A stretch of 40,427 nt of DNA from positions 1-40,427 of the forward strand of contig JBCDCP010000008.1 of the NCBI GenBank assembly GCA_039181495.1, written 5' to 3'. Made by a program: the position numbers and the translations under genes. Shown here in pieces: positions 24,697 to 32,661 of this stretch. The notes under the pieces were generated by a model that saw only the letters and a program-made list of their open reading frames with translations, was not told where the DNA came from and did not search any database. Each line of letters opens with the position of its first letter. Position 1 is the stretch's first letter. The stretch comes from JBCDCP01 sp039181495 (lineage in GTDB: Bacteria; Pseudomonadota; Alphaproteobacteria; Rhizobiales; Tepidamorphaceae).

Positions 24697-25755
24697 TCAA
24701 ACCGCACGAGCGCGTTGCTGCTCCGCGAATGCCGGCATGACCTCATCGATAAACAAACGGAGTGACCGTTTTTGCTGGTCCCGACCCAGCCCCATCGACG
24801 CGTAATAAATGAAGGAGTCCACGCCGATCTCCTGATACCGACGGAGCTTGTCGATGACCTGATCCGGCGTGCCGAACATGAGGTTCTCCTCCAGGGTCGC
24901 GGGATCGTAACGGAAGTTGCCGTCAAGCTTTTCCGGCGGCACGCGCTCCGGAAAACCGTTATGCACCTCGCCCGTTTTGGTCATGAGATTGCCAAACTGA
25001 CCAAGAACACCGCGCACCGCATTCAGGGCGCCCTGCCGGTCGGCGTCGCTGTCATAGACTGCCGAATGCCGCATCATCGCCCACTGCCCTTTAAAGCTGC
25101 CGTCCGACTTCGCAAACGACTGATCGAGGCGCTCGCGATAGGCTTCGACCTCGGAGAACGGCATCGTCAACGGCCACGACATGATGTTGCAGTTGTTCTC
25201 GACCGCGTAGTCGAACGTCACCGGTGCACGGGCTGCCACCCAGATCGGCACTTCTGTTTGAACCGGCTTCGGGCACGATGTGGCGGTCGGGAACTGCCAA
25301 TACACACCATCATGGGCATAGTCGCCGGCCCACAGCTTCTTCACCACCGGCAGCATTTCCTGCATGTATTTCCAGCTGTCCTTCTGATCGAGGCCAGGGA
25401 ACATGCGGTCAAACTCGCGCTGGTAAGCACCGGAGCCGATACCAAGTTCGAGCCGTCCATTGCTGATCAGATCGAGCATGGCGGCCTCGCCGGCGAGATT
25501 GATCGGGTGCCAGTATGCGGCGTTGACCACACCAACACCGAGGCGGATGTTGCGGCAGTGATCGCCCCACCAGGTCAACATCTGGAACGGGTTAGGCGCG
25601 ATGGTCATTTCAAGCGCGTGGTGCTCTGCGGCCCACGCGACCTCGAAACCCGCATCCTCAGCCATACTGACCATATCGAGCGTGTGATCGCGCACCGACC
25701 GCATGTCGGTTTCGGGGTCCATGCGCTCCATGTTGATCGCCAGATGAAACTTCAT
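24697..25755 (-). CDS. Luciferase-like (LLM class) flavin-dependent monooxygenase
   Basis: A 352-residue protein of the bacterial luciferase superfamily. Family features: MKFHLAINMERM at the start, MAEDAGFEVAWAAEHHALEMTIAPNPFQMLTWW near residues 31-63, IRLGVGVVNAAYWHPINLAGEAAMLDLISNGRLELGIGSGAYQREFDRMF around 70-119, and MFGTPDQVIDKLRRYQEIGVDSFIYYASMG near the end. These enzymes use reduced FMN supplied by a reductase and O2 to oxidise ketones, sulfonates, amines or aldehydes. AGGGAG precedes ATG 25755. The reductase at 27369-27878 completes the two-component system. Candidate chemistry includes Baeyer-Villiger oxidation or C-S cleavage; the sequence does not decide. Confidence 0.88.
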   Translation of the reverse strand: MKFHLAINMERMDPETDMRSVRDHTLDMVSMAEDAGFEVAWAAEHHALEMTIAPNPFQMLTWWGDHCRNIRLGVGVVNAAYWHPINLAGEAAMLDLISNGRLELGIGSGAYQREFDRMFPGLDQKDSWKYMQEMLPVVKKLWAGDYAHDGVYWQFPTATSCPKPVQTEVPIWVAARAPVTFDYAVENNCNIMSWPLTMPFSEVEAYRERLDQSFAKSDGSFKGQWAMMRHSAVYDSDADRQGALNAVRGVLGQFGNLMTKTGEVHNGFPERVPPEKLDGNFRYDPATLEENLMFGTPDQVIDKLRRYQEIGVDSFIYYASMGLGRDQQKRSLRLFIDEVMPAFAEQQRARAV

Positions 25756-25799
25756 GGCTTGCTCCCTGCTACCCTGTTTGGACGCCGTTCGGTGCCGTC

Positions 25800-27281
25800 T
25801 CAGCGTCCATGAAACTGACTCGCCAAAGGCTCATCGGAGGTGTTCATCCAGACCGTCTTGGGCCGGGTGTAGTCGAGCACCGCTTGGAAACCGCTTTCCC
25901 GGCCATAGCCCGAGTTCTTCATGCCGCCGAACTCGGCGATCGGCGAGATCACCCGGTATGTGTTGACCCAGACAATACCGGCCTTCACCGCGTCAGACAT
26001 GCGCAGCGAGCGGGCGCTTGACCAGGTGAAAATCCCAGCGGCGAGGCCGTGCACGGTGTCATTGGCGAGTTGGACCGCCTCATCCTCGGACTTGAAGCGC
26101 ACCGCTGCCACAACCGGGCCAAACAATTCGGTATCGGCGATCTTCAGATCATGATTGGGACATTCAATGATCGTCGGCTCGAAGAAATAGCCATCCATGC
26201 CCTGTGGGCGTTTGCCGCCGGTGATCAGCTGTCCGCCCTGTTTCTGTGCTTCGGCGACCTCACGTTCGATATGTTCGAGCTGCGCCGTGGTACACAGGGG
26301 ACCCATCTCGGTTTCGTCTTCCATAGGATCGCCGATGTTGACGCTTTCCGCGACTGTCTTCATGCGGTCGAGGAACTCGTCAGCGATCGCCTCATGCAGC
26401 AATAGCCGCGATCCGGCGACGCAACTCTGGCCCGAGGCCGCGAAGATGCCGCCGACCGCGCCGTTTACAGCGCTTTCGATGTCAGCGTCGTCAAACACAA
26501 TGACCGGGGACTTGCCGCCCAGTTCCAGGGAGAGTTCGGCGAAATTCTCAGCGGTGTTGCGCACCACGTGACGTGCCGAGGCAGGTCCGCCGGTAAACGA
26601 CACGCGGGCGACCAGAGGATGGGAGGTGAGCGCCCTGCCGCAGGGGTCGCCATGCCCGGTGACGATGTTGACGACACCAGGCGGAATGCCTGCCTCGGCG
26701 ATCAGCTTGCCGAACTCGAGCATTGCCGCAGAAGCGTGTTCGGAGGCCTTCAGCACGATGGTATTGCCTGCCGCGAGCGCCGGGCCGATCTTCACTGCGC
26801 TCAGGAACAGCTGCGAATTCCAAGGCACGACGGCGGCGATAACGCCAAGCGGCTCGCGTTTGGTGAAAACAAACAGATCAGGCTTATCGATGGGCAGGGT
26901 CTCGCCACTGATCTTGTCGGCGGCACCGGCATAAAAGTGGAAGAACTCGGAGATATAGCTCGCCTGCCAGCGCGTCTCCTTGAACATCTTGCCGGTGTCG
27001 CGTGTTTCGATGCGGCCAAGCGCTTCCGAATGATCGGAAAGCAGATCGCCGAGCCGACGCAAACAGCGGCCCCTCTCAGTCGCGGTCATCGATCCCCACG
27101 AACCTTCATTGCCGGCCCGCCAAGCCGCTTTCACGGCACGATCGACATCATCTGCGGTGGCTTCAGGTATGCTGCACCATGACTTGCCATCGGTCGGGTT
27201 GACGCTCTCAAACGTGCGGCTGTCCGACGCGGCCACCCATTCGCCATCGATCAGCATGCGGTAGTCTGCAAGGTCACTCAT
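25800..27281 (-). CDS. NAD(P)-dependent aldehyde dehydrogenase
   Basis: A 493-residue aldehyde dehydrogenase of usual length. VVPWNSQLFLSAVKIGPALAAGNTIVLKASE near residues 151-181 binds the cofactor; the general base Glu253 is in LELGGK; the nucleophile Cys287 is in SGQSCVAGSRLLLH; and EIFGP-type sequence appears as ELFGPVVAAVRF. The end NTYRVISPIAEFGGMKNSGYGRE is typical of the broad betaine-aldehyde/ALDH class. It oxidises an aldehyde to an acid. It lies between the flavin reductase (87 bases) and the monooxygenase (44 bases) and probably handles an aldehyde made by this pathway. Specificity cannot be inferred. Confidence 0.93.
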   Translation of the reverse strand: MSDLADYRMLIDGEWVAASDSRTFESVNPTDGKSWCSIPEATADDVDRAVKAAWRAGNEGSWGSMTATERGRCLRRLGDLLSDHSEALGRIETRDTGKMFKETRWQASYISEFFHFYAGAADKISGETLPIDKPDLFVFTKREPLGVIAAVVPWNSQLFLSAVKIGPALAAGNTIVLKASEHASAAMLEFGKLIAEAGIPPGVVNIVTGHGDPCGRALTSHPLVARVSFTGGPASARHVVRNTAENFAELSLELGGKSPVIVFDDADIESAVNGAVGGIFAASGQSCVAGSRLLLHEAIADEFLDRMKTVAESVNIGDPMEDETEMGPLCTTAQLEHIEREVAEAQKQGGQLITGGKRPQGMDGYFFEPTIIECPNHDLKIADTELFGPVVAAVRFKSEDEAVQLANDTVHGLAAGIFTWSSARSLRMSDAVKAGIVWVNTYRVISPIAEFGGMKNSGYGRESGFQAVLDYTRPKTVWMNTSDEPLASQFHGR

Positions 27282-27368
27282 CTCGTTGTCTCAGTGTCGT
27301 CTCTGTTTGAGCATCATCCGCAGCGCGTATTCGCCACGGACTGGCAAACATCCGCTGTTCTGGTCGCA

Positions 27369-27878
27369 CTAGACAAGCCATGGGCGATAGGCGCCGTCCA
27401 TGTAGGTTAGGGGCCGGGTAATGGAGCCTGCAAGATCAATCACATGACCGATCACGACGAGATGGCTGCCCGAGCGCTGACAGCTGACCATCTGGCAATG
27501 AAAGGTGATGGCCCCGCCAATGTATGGACAACCGTCAGGGTGAATGGAGTGCGCCACACCATGGAAGCGATCAGCCACTTCGTGGTCATGCCGCCCGGCG
27601 AACCGGTCGGCCACATCTTCAAGCTCCTGCGGCAGAACGTTTAGACAGAAGCGGCCATTGACTGACACCAAGACGGCAATCCGGCTGTCCGCGTGCAGGC
27701 ACACCAACATCGACGGCGGATCGGCCGAGACGGAACAGAATGAACTCGCCGTTGTGCCATGCTGACCGGCAATGCCGCCGGTGGTCACGACCGCAACCGT
27801 GCTGGCAATGGCGCGCATCGCACCTACAAAATCACCGCGGTCTATGATGGCCGGTTCCTGCATCGCAGCACAGGACAT
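27369..27878 (-). CDS. Flavin reductase family protein (HpaC type)
   Basis: A 169-residue FMN/FAD reductase of the HpaC/flavin-reductase-like family. The opening FVGAMRAIASTVAVVTTGG, then GTTASSFCSVSADPPSMLVCLHADSRIA near residues 41-68, GRFCLNVLPQEL, and a late ITFHCQMVSCQRSGSHLVVIGHVIDL are all characteristic; GTTASSF and the SPPS-like SADPPSMLVCL hold the flavin. It supplies reduced flavin to the luciferase-like monooxygenase. First gene of the minus operon; ATG 27878 has GGGGAAGG upstream. It is divergent from a LysR gene. Confidence 0.93.
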   Translation of the reverse strand: MSCAAMQEPAIIDRGDFVGAMRAIASTVAVVTTGGIAGQHGTTASSFCSVSADPPSMLVCLHADSRIAVLVSVNGRFCLNVLPQELEDVADRFAGRHDHEVADRFHGVAHSIHPDGCPYIGGAITFHCQMVSCQRSGSHLVVIGHVIDLAGSITRPLTYMDGAYRPWLV

Positions 27879-27982
27879 TGCACCTTCCCCTGTTTCGTTG
27901 CGCTTGCTCGCTGCGCAACGACAGGATGAAAGGATCGCCGTAGATCTAAAATTTGTAAAACGAATTTATCAGAAGGTATAAA

Positions 27983-27995
27983 TCGAAAAATTCGA
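27983..27995. promoter_or_regulatory. LysR-type T-N11-A box
   Basis: TCGAA-AAA-TTCGA is a perfect dyad with exact T-N11-A spacing, the canonical LysR-family recognition form. It lies 15 bases upstream of the LysR start in the AT-rich divergent gap with the flavin-reductase operon, where autoregulation and control of the operon are expected. Confidence 0.6.
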
Positions 27996-28009
27996 ACTGT
28001 GGGATTCAT

Positions 28010-28861
28010 ATGGCACTGACGCTGATCAGGACATTTCTCGCTATTGTCGAGACCGGAAGCCTGGTGCGCGCTTCAGCGATGCTCAATGTCACCCAATCCA
28101 CGGTGACCACCCGCCTGAAGACTTTGGAGGATGATCTCGGACAACGCCTGTTGCACCGCCAGAAAAGCGGTGTGCAACTGACCTCTTCGGGCGTGAAGTT
28201 CAAGCGGTATGCCGAGGCGATGGACAATATGTGGCGCCTTGCACGGCAGGAAACGTCGCTGCCGCCGGGTATGGAATCGATCTGTAATCTCGGCTGCGAG
28301 ATCGACCTGTGGCCGCTGGCGGCCAGACGTCTGGCATCAGCTGTTCGCGAACGCTTTCCGGCAACCGCCCTGTCAATCCGGCCCGTCGACCAGCGACAGA
28401 TAGAGGATTGGCTGGCGTCAAGCCTGATCGACGCCGCACTCTGTTATGTGCCCGTTGTTGCCGACAACATAAGGTCGATCGAGATGGGGAAGGAGGTGCT
28501 GAAGCTGTACACCACCGACCCCGAAGGTCCGCTGATCCACAATCCCGAATACGTCTATGTCGACGCAGGCGATCGGTTTGGCCGGGAACATGCGGCGGCC
28601 TACGCGGATGCCAGTGTGGCTCTTAGCAGTTTCGGCAGCGCCGGCTGGGCGATGGATCATATTCTTGATCATGGCGGTGCGGCCTACCTGCCCGATAAGA
28701 TGGCCACTCCCCATGTGACCGCAGGCACGCTGCACGAGGTTCCGGAAGCGCCGCTCTTCTCACGGGATGTCTACCTCGTATGTGACGCCATGTCGTTGGC
28801 CGCATGGCCTTGGCTGCCGGACCTGCTGAGGGAGTTGAGGGGCGGCAAACCAACCGCTTAG
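28010..28861 (+). CDS. LysR-family transcriptional regulator
   Basis: A 283-residue LysR-type regulator, slightly shorter than the usual 300. The N-terminal helix-turn-helix is clear: MALTLIRTFLAIVETGSLVRASAMLNVTQSTVTTRLKTLEDDLGQRLLHR covers residues 1-50, followed by the linker helix. The effector-binding region (about 90-275) contains FPATALSIRPVDQRQIEDWLASSLIDAALCYVP and a second lobe with DMATPHV-like segments. It is divergent from the flavin reductase/aldehyde dehydrogenase/monooxygenase/hydrolase operon and 115 bases before the FAD monooxygenase gene, so it may control both. No effector can be named. Confidence 0.93.
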   Translation: MALTLIRTFLAIVETGSLVRASAMLNVTQSTVTTRLKTLEDDLGQRLLHRQKSGVQLTSSGVKFKRYAEAMDNMWRLARQETSLPPGMESICNLGCEIDLWPLAARRLASAVRERFPATALSIRPVDQRQIEDWLASSLIDAALCYVPVVADNIRSIEMGKEVLKLYTTDPEGPLIHNPEYVYVDAGDRFGREHAAAYADASVALSSFGSAGWAMDHILDHGGAAYLPDKMATPHVTAGTLHEVPEAPLFSRDVYLVCDAMSLAAWPWLPDLLRELRGGKPTA

Positions 28862-28976
28862 TCTCTGCTCGCAAATTCGAGCTGATGCCGTTGCCGCAAT
28901 CGAAGTCCTCGACAAGTGATTGAATCGCGGCGCGCGACGTGAGACTCGTCGGTTTGACAGATATCCGGAGACCCTG

Positions 28977-30221
28977 ATGTCACCCATCGAAGTGAACACA
29001 CTGATCGTCGGAGGCGGCCAGGCCGGTATCGCCATGAGCGTGCATCTGGCCCGTGCCGGGATTGATCATGTGGTCCTGGAGAAGAACCGGATCGCCGAGG
29101 CCTGGCGGACCGCACGCTGGGACAGTCTGGTTGCCAATGGCCCAGCATGGCACGACCGGTTTCCCGACAAGGAGTTCAGCGATACAGACGGTGCCGCCTT
29201 CGCAACCAAACACAGCTGCGCGCGGTACTTTGAAGAGTATGTTGCCGAGAACAGCCTCCCGCTGCATACCGGCATCGAGGTGACAAAGGCCGCCCCCTCG
29301 CCCGACGGCGGATATCTGGTTGAAACCAACGCAGGTACCTACCAGACCCGGAACATTGTCGCAGCCACAGGGCCGTTTCAGGTGCCAGTCATCCCGCCAA
29401 TCGTTCCGTCGGAAGCTCCGGCGAAGCAGATCCACTCGCAAAGCTACCGCAATCCGAACCAACTTGCTGATGGTGCAGTTCTGATCGTCGGCGCGGGGTC
29501 ATCGGGCGTCCAGATCGCCGATGAACTGCGGCGTGCAGGGCGCGATGTCTATCTCTCGGTCGGCCCGCACGAGCGGCCACCGCGCCGTTATCGTGGCGAA
29601 GACTACTGCCATTGGCTGGGCGTTCTGGGGAAATGGCAGATGAAAACGCCACCCGCCGGCCGCGAGCATGTGACGATTTCAGTGAGTGGGGCCCATGGCG
29701 GCCACACCGTCGACTTCCGGGACCTGGCGCAAAGCGGCATCAGACTGGTCGGCATGGCCAAATCCTATGAGTCAGGAGCCCTGCTGTTTGAGGACGACCT
29801 GGCGAAGAACATCAGTGATGGCGACGACAACCATCTTGGCCTGCTCGACGAGGTGGATGCTTATGTTGCGGATCATGGGCTCGACAATCCGCCGGAAGAA
29901 AACGCCAAACTGATCGGCCCGGACCCCGATTGCCTTGCCAATCCGACGTTGCGCCTCAACCTTCAGGAGGCGGGGATTGCAACCATCATTTGGGCAACCG
30001 GCTACCGGCAGGATTTCAGCTGGCTGGAAGTCGACACGTTCAATGAGCGCGGCCAGCCCATCCATACCGAAGGCGTATCGCCTGTACCGGGCATCTACTT
30101 CCTTGGGCTTCCCTGGCTATCGATGCGCGGATCATCGTTCATCTGGGGGGTCTATGTTGATGCCGAGCGCCTCGCCGGCGAGATATCCCGCCACACCGAG
30201 CCTGCGGTTGAGGCCGTCTAG
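28977..30221 (+). CDS. FAD-dependent monooxygenase (flavin-containing/CzcO-like)
   Basis: A 414-residue FAD and NAD(P)H binding oxidoreductase. The FAD dinucleotide fold is IVGGGQAGIAMSVHLARAG near residues 9-27; the NADPH fold is LIVGAGSSGVQIADEL near 168-183; and IIWATGYRQDFSWL lies near 337-350 with the ATG motif. It resembles proteins annotated as flavin-containing monooxygenase or, misleadingly, K+ transport flavoproteins. I start at ATG 28977 because GGAGA lies six bases upstream and the TTG at 28920 adds non-family sequence. It overlaps no gene but precedes argE by six bases, so the two are probably co-transcribed under the LysR gene. Substrate unknown; the group includes N-, S- and Baeyer-Villiger oxidising enzymes. 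Confidence 0.88.
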   Translation: MSPIEVNTLIVGGGQAGIAMSVHLARAGIDHVVLEKNRIAEAWRTARWDSLVANGPAWHDRFPDKEFSDTDGAAFATKHSCARYFEEYVAENSLPLHTGIEVTKAAPSPDGGYLVETNAGTYQTRNIVAATGPFQVPVIPPIVPSEAPAKQIHSQSYRNPNQLADGAVLIVGAGSSGVQIADELRRAGRDVYLSVGPHERPPRRYRGEDYCHWLGVLGKWQMKTPPAGREHVTISVSGAHGGHTVDFRDLAQSGIRLVGMAKSYESGALLFEDDLAKNISDGDDNHLGLLDEVDAYVADHGLDNPPEENAKLIGPDPDCLANPTLRLNLQEAGIATIIWATGYRQDFSWLEVDTFNERGQPIHTEGVSPVPGIYFLGLPWLSMRGSSFIWGVYVDAERLAGEISRHTEPAVEAV

Positions 30222-30227
30222 CGGGAG

Positions 30228-31382
30228 ATGCAGACCCTGTCGCTATTGCGGGATCTGATCGCCTTTCCCACTGTCAGTTCCGAGCCGAACCGCGAGCTAA
30301 TCGACTACTGCGCGGCGCTGCTGCGCAAAGCCGGCGCGCATGTTCAACTCATTGAAGATGACAGCGGATCAAAGGCCAACCTGTTTGCCACGGTTGGGCC
30401 GCTTGAGTCCGGCGGCGTCATCCTGTCCGGACACACCGACGTCGTCCCCGTTGATGGGCAGGACTGGACGTACCCGCCATTTCAGCTCTCGGAAGCAAAC
30501 GGCAATGTCTACGGGCGCGGCACGGCGGACATGAAGGGCTTCGTTGCAGCCGCTCTGGCAGCCACCCTGCGCGCCTGTGATGTGCCGCTCAGGACACCGT
30601 TGCATCTGGCGCTGTCCTATGACGAGGAAATAGGCTGCATTGGCGTGCGCTCTATGATCGAGATGCTGGCCGCGGCACCGTTTCGCCCAAGGTTCTGCAT
30701 CGTCGGAGAACCTACCGGGATGGCTGTCGCGACAGGCCACAAGGGCAAGACCGCATTCCGAGTGACGGCGACCGGTCATGAAGCGCATTCGGCACTGGCA
30801 CCGACCGGCCTTAACGCGATCTATCTGGCAACCGAGATGATTGGCGCGATCCGCACGCTTCAGGACGATCTGCGCGTGAATGGGAGCAGCGATACAGATT
30901 ATGACATTGGCTACACGACGCTCCATGTCGGCACGATTGCCGGCGGCGAAACTCTGAACATCGTCCCCAATAATGCGAGTTTCATGGCCGAGATCCGCAA
31001 CCTGGTGGAGGATGACCCGCAGACCCTGCTGGACACGCTGGCGGAACGAACACGCGCGATCATTGAACCGCACAAAGAGCAGTTCCCGAACGCTGATCTG
31101 ACGATCGAAGTGACCAACAGCTATCCACCGCTCGGGACTGAGCCGGACGCCGAGATTATCTGCTTCGTCAAGAGTCTCACTGGCGCCAATGACACCAAGA
31201 AGGTGGCTTTTGGCACCGAGGCCGGTCTTTTCGACGGCCAGCTCGATGTACCCACTGTTGTCTGCGGCCCCGGCTCAATGGCGCAAGGCCACAAGCCAGA
31301 CGAGTTCGTCAGCCGCGAACAGTTGGCCAGATGTGACGCCATGCTCGATGCACTTCTCGAGCGCTTGCAGGTCGGACTTTAG
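30228..31382 (+). CDS. argE: Acetylornithine deacetylase (ArgE)-type metallopeptidase
   Basis: A 384-residue M20-family enzyme. The zinc ligands and catalytic residues are visible: His in LSGHTDVVPVDGQDW near residue 68, Asp in RGTADMKGF, Glu-Glu in DEEIGCIGV near 130, Glu in VGEPTGM and the C-terminal His in QGHKPDEF. The dimerisation domain includes TGHKGKTAFRVTATGHEAHSA. This subgroup (DEEIGCIG, TGHKGKTAFR) is annotated as ArgE, removing acetyl groups from ornithine or related N-acyl amino acids. Because it lies next to an FAD monooxygenase and converges on RidA and DUF1028 genes, a catabolic N-acyl-amino-acid role is also possible. ATG 30228 is six bases after the previous stop. Confidence 0.85.
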   Translation: MQTLSLLRDLIAFPTVSSEPNRELIDYCAALLRKAGAHVQLIEDDSGSKANLFATVGPLESGGVILSGHTDVVPVDGQDWTYPPFQLSEANGNVYGRGTADMKGFVAAALAATLRACDVPLRTPLHLALSYDEEIGCIGVRSMIEMLAAAPFRPRFCIVGEPTGMAVATGHKGKTAFRVTATGHEAHSALAPTGLNAIYLATEMIGAIRTLQDDLRVNGSSDTDYDIGYTTLHVGTIAGGETLNIVPNNASFMAEIRNLVEDDPQTLLDTLAERTRAIIEPHKEQFPNADLTIEVTNSYPPLGTEPDAEIICFVKSLTGANDTKKVAFGTEAGLFDGQLDVPTVVCGPGSMAQGHKPDEFVSREQLARCDAMLDALLERLQVGL

Positions 31383-31418
31383 TCCGTCGAGCCTTGTCGC
31401 GCTCCACGAAAACGCAAA

Positions 31419-32093
31419 CTACTCATCACCTGGTACGCCGTAGGACGGAGCCGCCGTGGGATCGAGTGCGCGCTGCACATAGTCATCGAGTTGCGGCTTG
31501 TAGACAGCCCATGCAGCGGCAATGGCTGCGATCGGACAGTCCTCGGTCCAGTCACATCGCAGATCAGAGATTGGCCAGGAGACCGTGTCGCAGATCTGCA
31601 GCCCGGCTGAATGGACCGGCCCCGCCTCCCCTCCTGCCGCCAAGCCAGCCTGCATTGCGGCAATCAACCGATCGCCAAGATGCCCCTTTGCCGTCTCGAA
31701 TTCAGCAACGATTGCAGCTGGGACACCATCATTGGCCAACAGATTACCCGCCGAAATCACGTTCTCGCCAGCGGCATCCGCCCATATGCCGAGACTGTTT
31801 GGGCCGGAATGGATCGCAGTACGGCCGCGCGCATCTATGGCGAGTACCTGTCTGTATTCGATGAACCGCGCTTCTGCCTTGATCTGCGCAACGGCATCTT
31901 GCGCCGACATTCCTCTGGCCATCAGATCCAACGCCTTTGGACCCAGGGTCGGGTCGGTCACATTCTGACTCGCGACAGCACCGACCCCGGCACGGGTGCA
32001 GGAACACCGCGCCGCCACAGCCGGTGACGACGACGAGATCGCGACGCCGAACATGCCGGTGTCGGCACAGCGCGCGACAAGCGAAAACGTCAT
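31419..32093 (-). CDS. DUF1028 family protein
   Basis: A 224-residue DUF1028 protein. The family start MTFSLVARCADTGMFGVAISSSSPAVAARC is clear, with VGAVASQNVTDPTLGPKALDLMARGMSAQDAV following; the mid-section AGNLLANDGVPAAIVAEFETAKGHLGDRLIAAMQAGLAAGGEAGPVHSAGL and VRAL-like end fit the Ntn-hydrolase-like fold proposed for the family. Biochemical function is not established. I start at ATG 32093 because it overlaps the RidA stop (ATGA), and the frame to 32129 adds odd residues. It closes the xsc operon and converges on argE. Confidence 0.85.
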   Translation of the reverse strand: MTFSLVARCADTGMFGVAISSSSPAVAARCSCTRAGVGAVASQNVTDPTLGPKALDLMARGMSAQDAVAQIKAEARFIEYRQVLAIDARGRTAIHSGPNSLGIWADAAGENVISAGNLLANDGVPAAIVAEFETAKGHLGDRLIAAMQAGLAAGGEAGPVHSAGLQICDTVSWPISDLRCDWTEDCPIAAIAAAWAVYKPQLDDYVQRALDPTAAPSYGVPGDE

Positions 32094-32503
32094 GGGATCA
32101 CGGCCGTTGCGTCGATCTCGACCAGCCACTCCGGCCGGGCCAACGCCTGGACAACAAGCCCGGTCGAGACTGGATGAACGCCGCGGATGTATTCTCCAAT
32201 CGTCCGGTAAACGTCCTCACGGTGGCGGACATCGGTGATGTAGACGACCACCTTCACCAGATGCTCCATCTCGCCACCAGCTTCCTCGATCAGCTGCTTG
32301 ATATTCTGCATCACCTTATGGGTCTGCTCGACGGGATCGTGGCTGGTGATGTTCACGCCATCATCGAGGTTCTGCGGGCATTGCCCGCGCAGCCAGACGG
32401 TTCGGCCGCCTTCAGTGACAACGGCCTGGCAAAGATCATTGTCGAGGTTCTGCTCCGGATAGGTGTCACGGGTGTTGAACTTGCGAATGCGTTGATGCGC
32501 CAC
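32090..32503 (-). CDS. RidA/YjgF family protein
   Basis: A 137-residue protein of the RidA superfamily. From GTG 32503 it reads VAHQRIRKFNTRDTYPEQNLDNDLCQAVV, exactly as in the subgroup that begins MAHKRIRKFNTRDTYPEQ; AGGA at GGAGGA lies eight bases before this GTG, so the long frame to 32647 is not the start. The motifs VWLRGQCPQNLD, IEEAGGEMEHLVKVVVYITDVRHREDVYR and HPVSTGLVVQALARPEWLVEIDATAVI are present, including Arg in ALARPEWLVEIDA that binds carboxylates in RidA enzymes. Classical RidA hydrolyses enamine/imine intermediates; whether this subgroup does so is not shown. Coupled to the DUF1028 gene. Confidence 0.92.
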   Translation of the reverse strand: MAHQRIRKFNTRDTYPEQNLDNDLCQAVVTEGGRTVWLRGQCPQNLDDGVNITSHDPVEQTHKVMQNIKQLIEEAGGEMEHLVKVVVYITDVRHREDVYRTIGEYIRGVHPVSTGLVVQALARPEWLVEIDATAVIP

Positions 32504-32549
32504 GAACACTGTCCTCCACGAGACCCGTAATGCATTAAACGGACATGCA

Positions 32550-32625
32550 AGACCATCGGTGCCACGACGGGTTTGCCAATGTCCATGGGGCAACGGATGC
32601 CGGGTGGCACGACACTTGATGGTCT
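32550..32625 (-). ncRNA. Three-step nested hairpin in the ackA-ridA gap
   Basis: A 76-base segment between ackA and ridA folds as three nested stems in either strand: AGACCATC (32550-32557) with GATGGTCT (32618-32625), GTGCCAC (32559-32565) with GTGGCAC (32604-32610), and TTGCC (32573-32577) with GGCAA (32589-32593). It starts 36 bases after the ackA stop. Twenty base pairs of nested pairing is more than a simple terminator needs. It could be a terminator, an mRNA processing site or a structured leader of ridA. It is called here as a predicted RNA element only. Confidence 0.4.
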
Positions 32626-32661
32626 CGCGTGTTTCTGCCTTGCTCACTCAACCGCCGGAGC

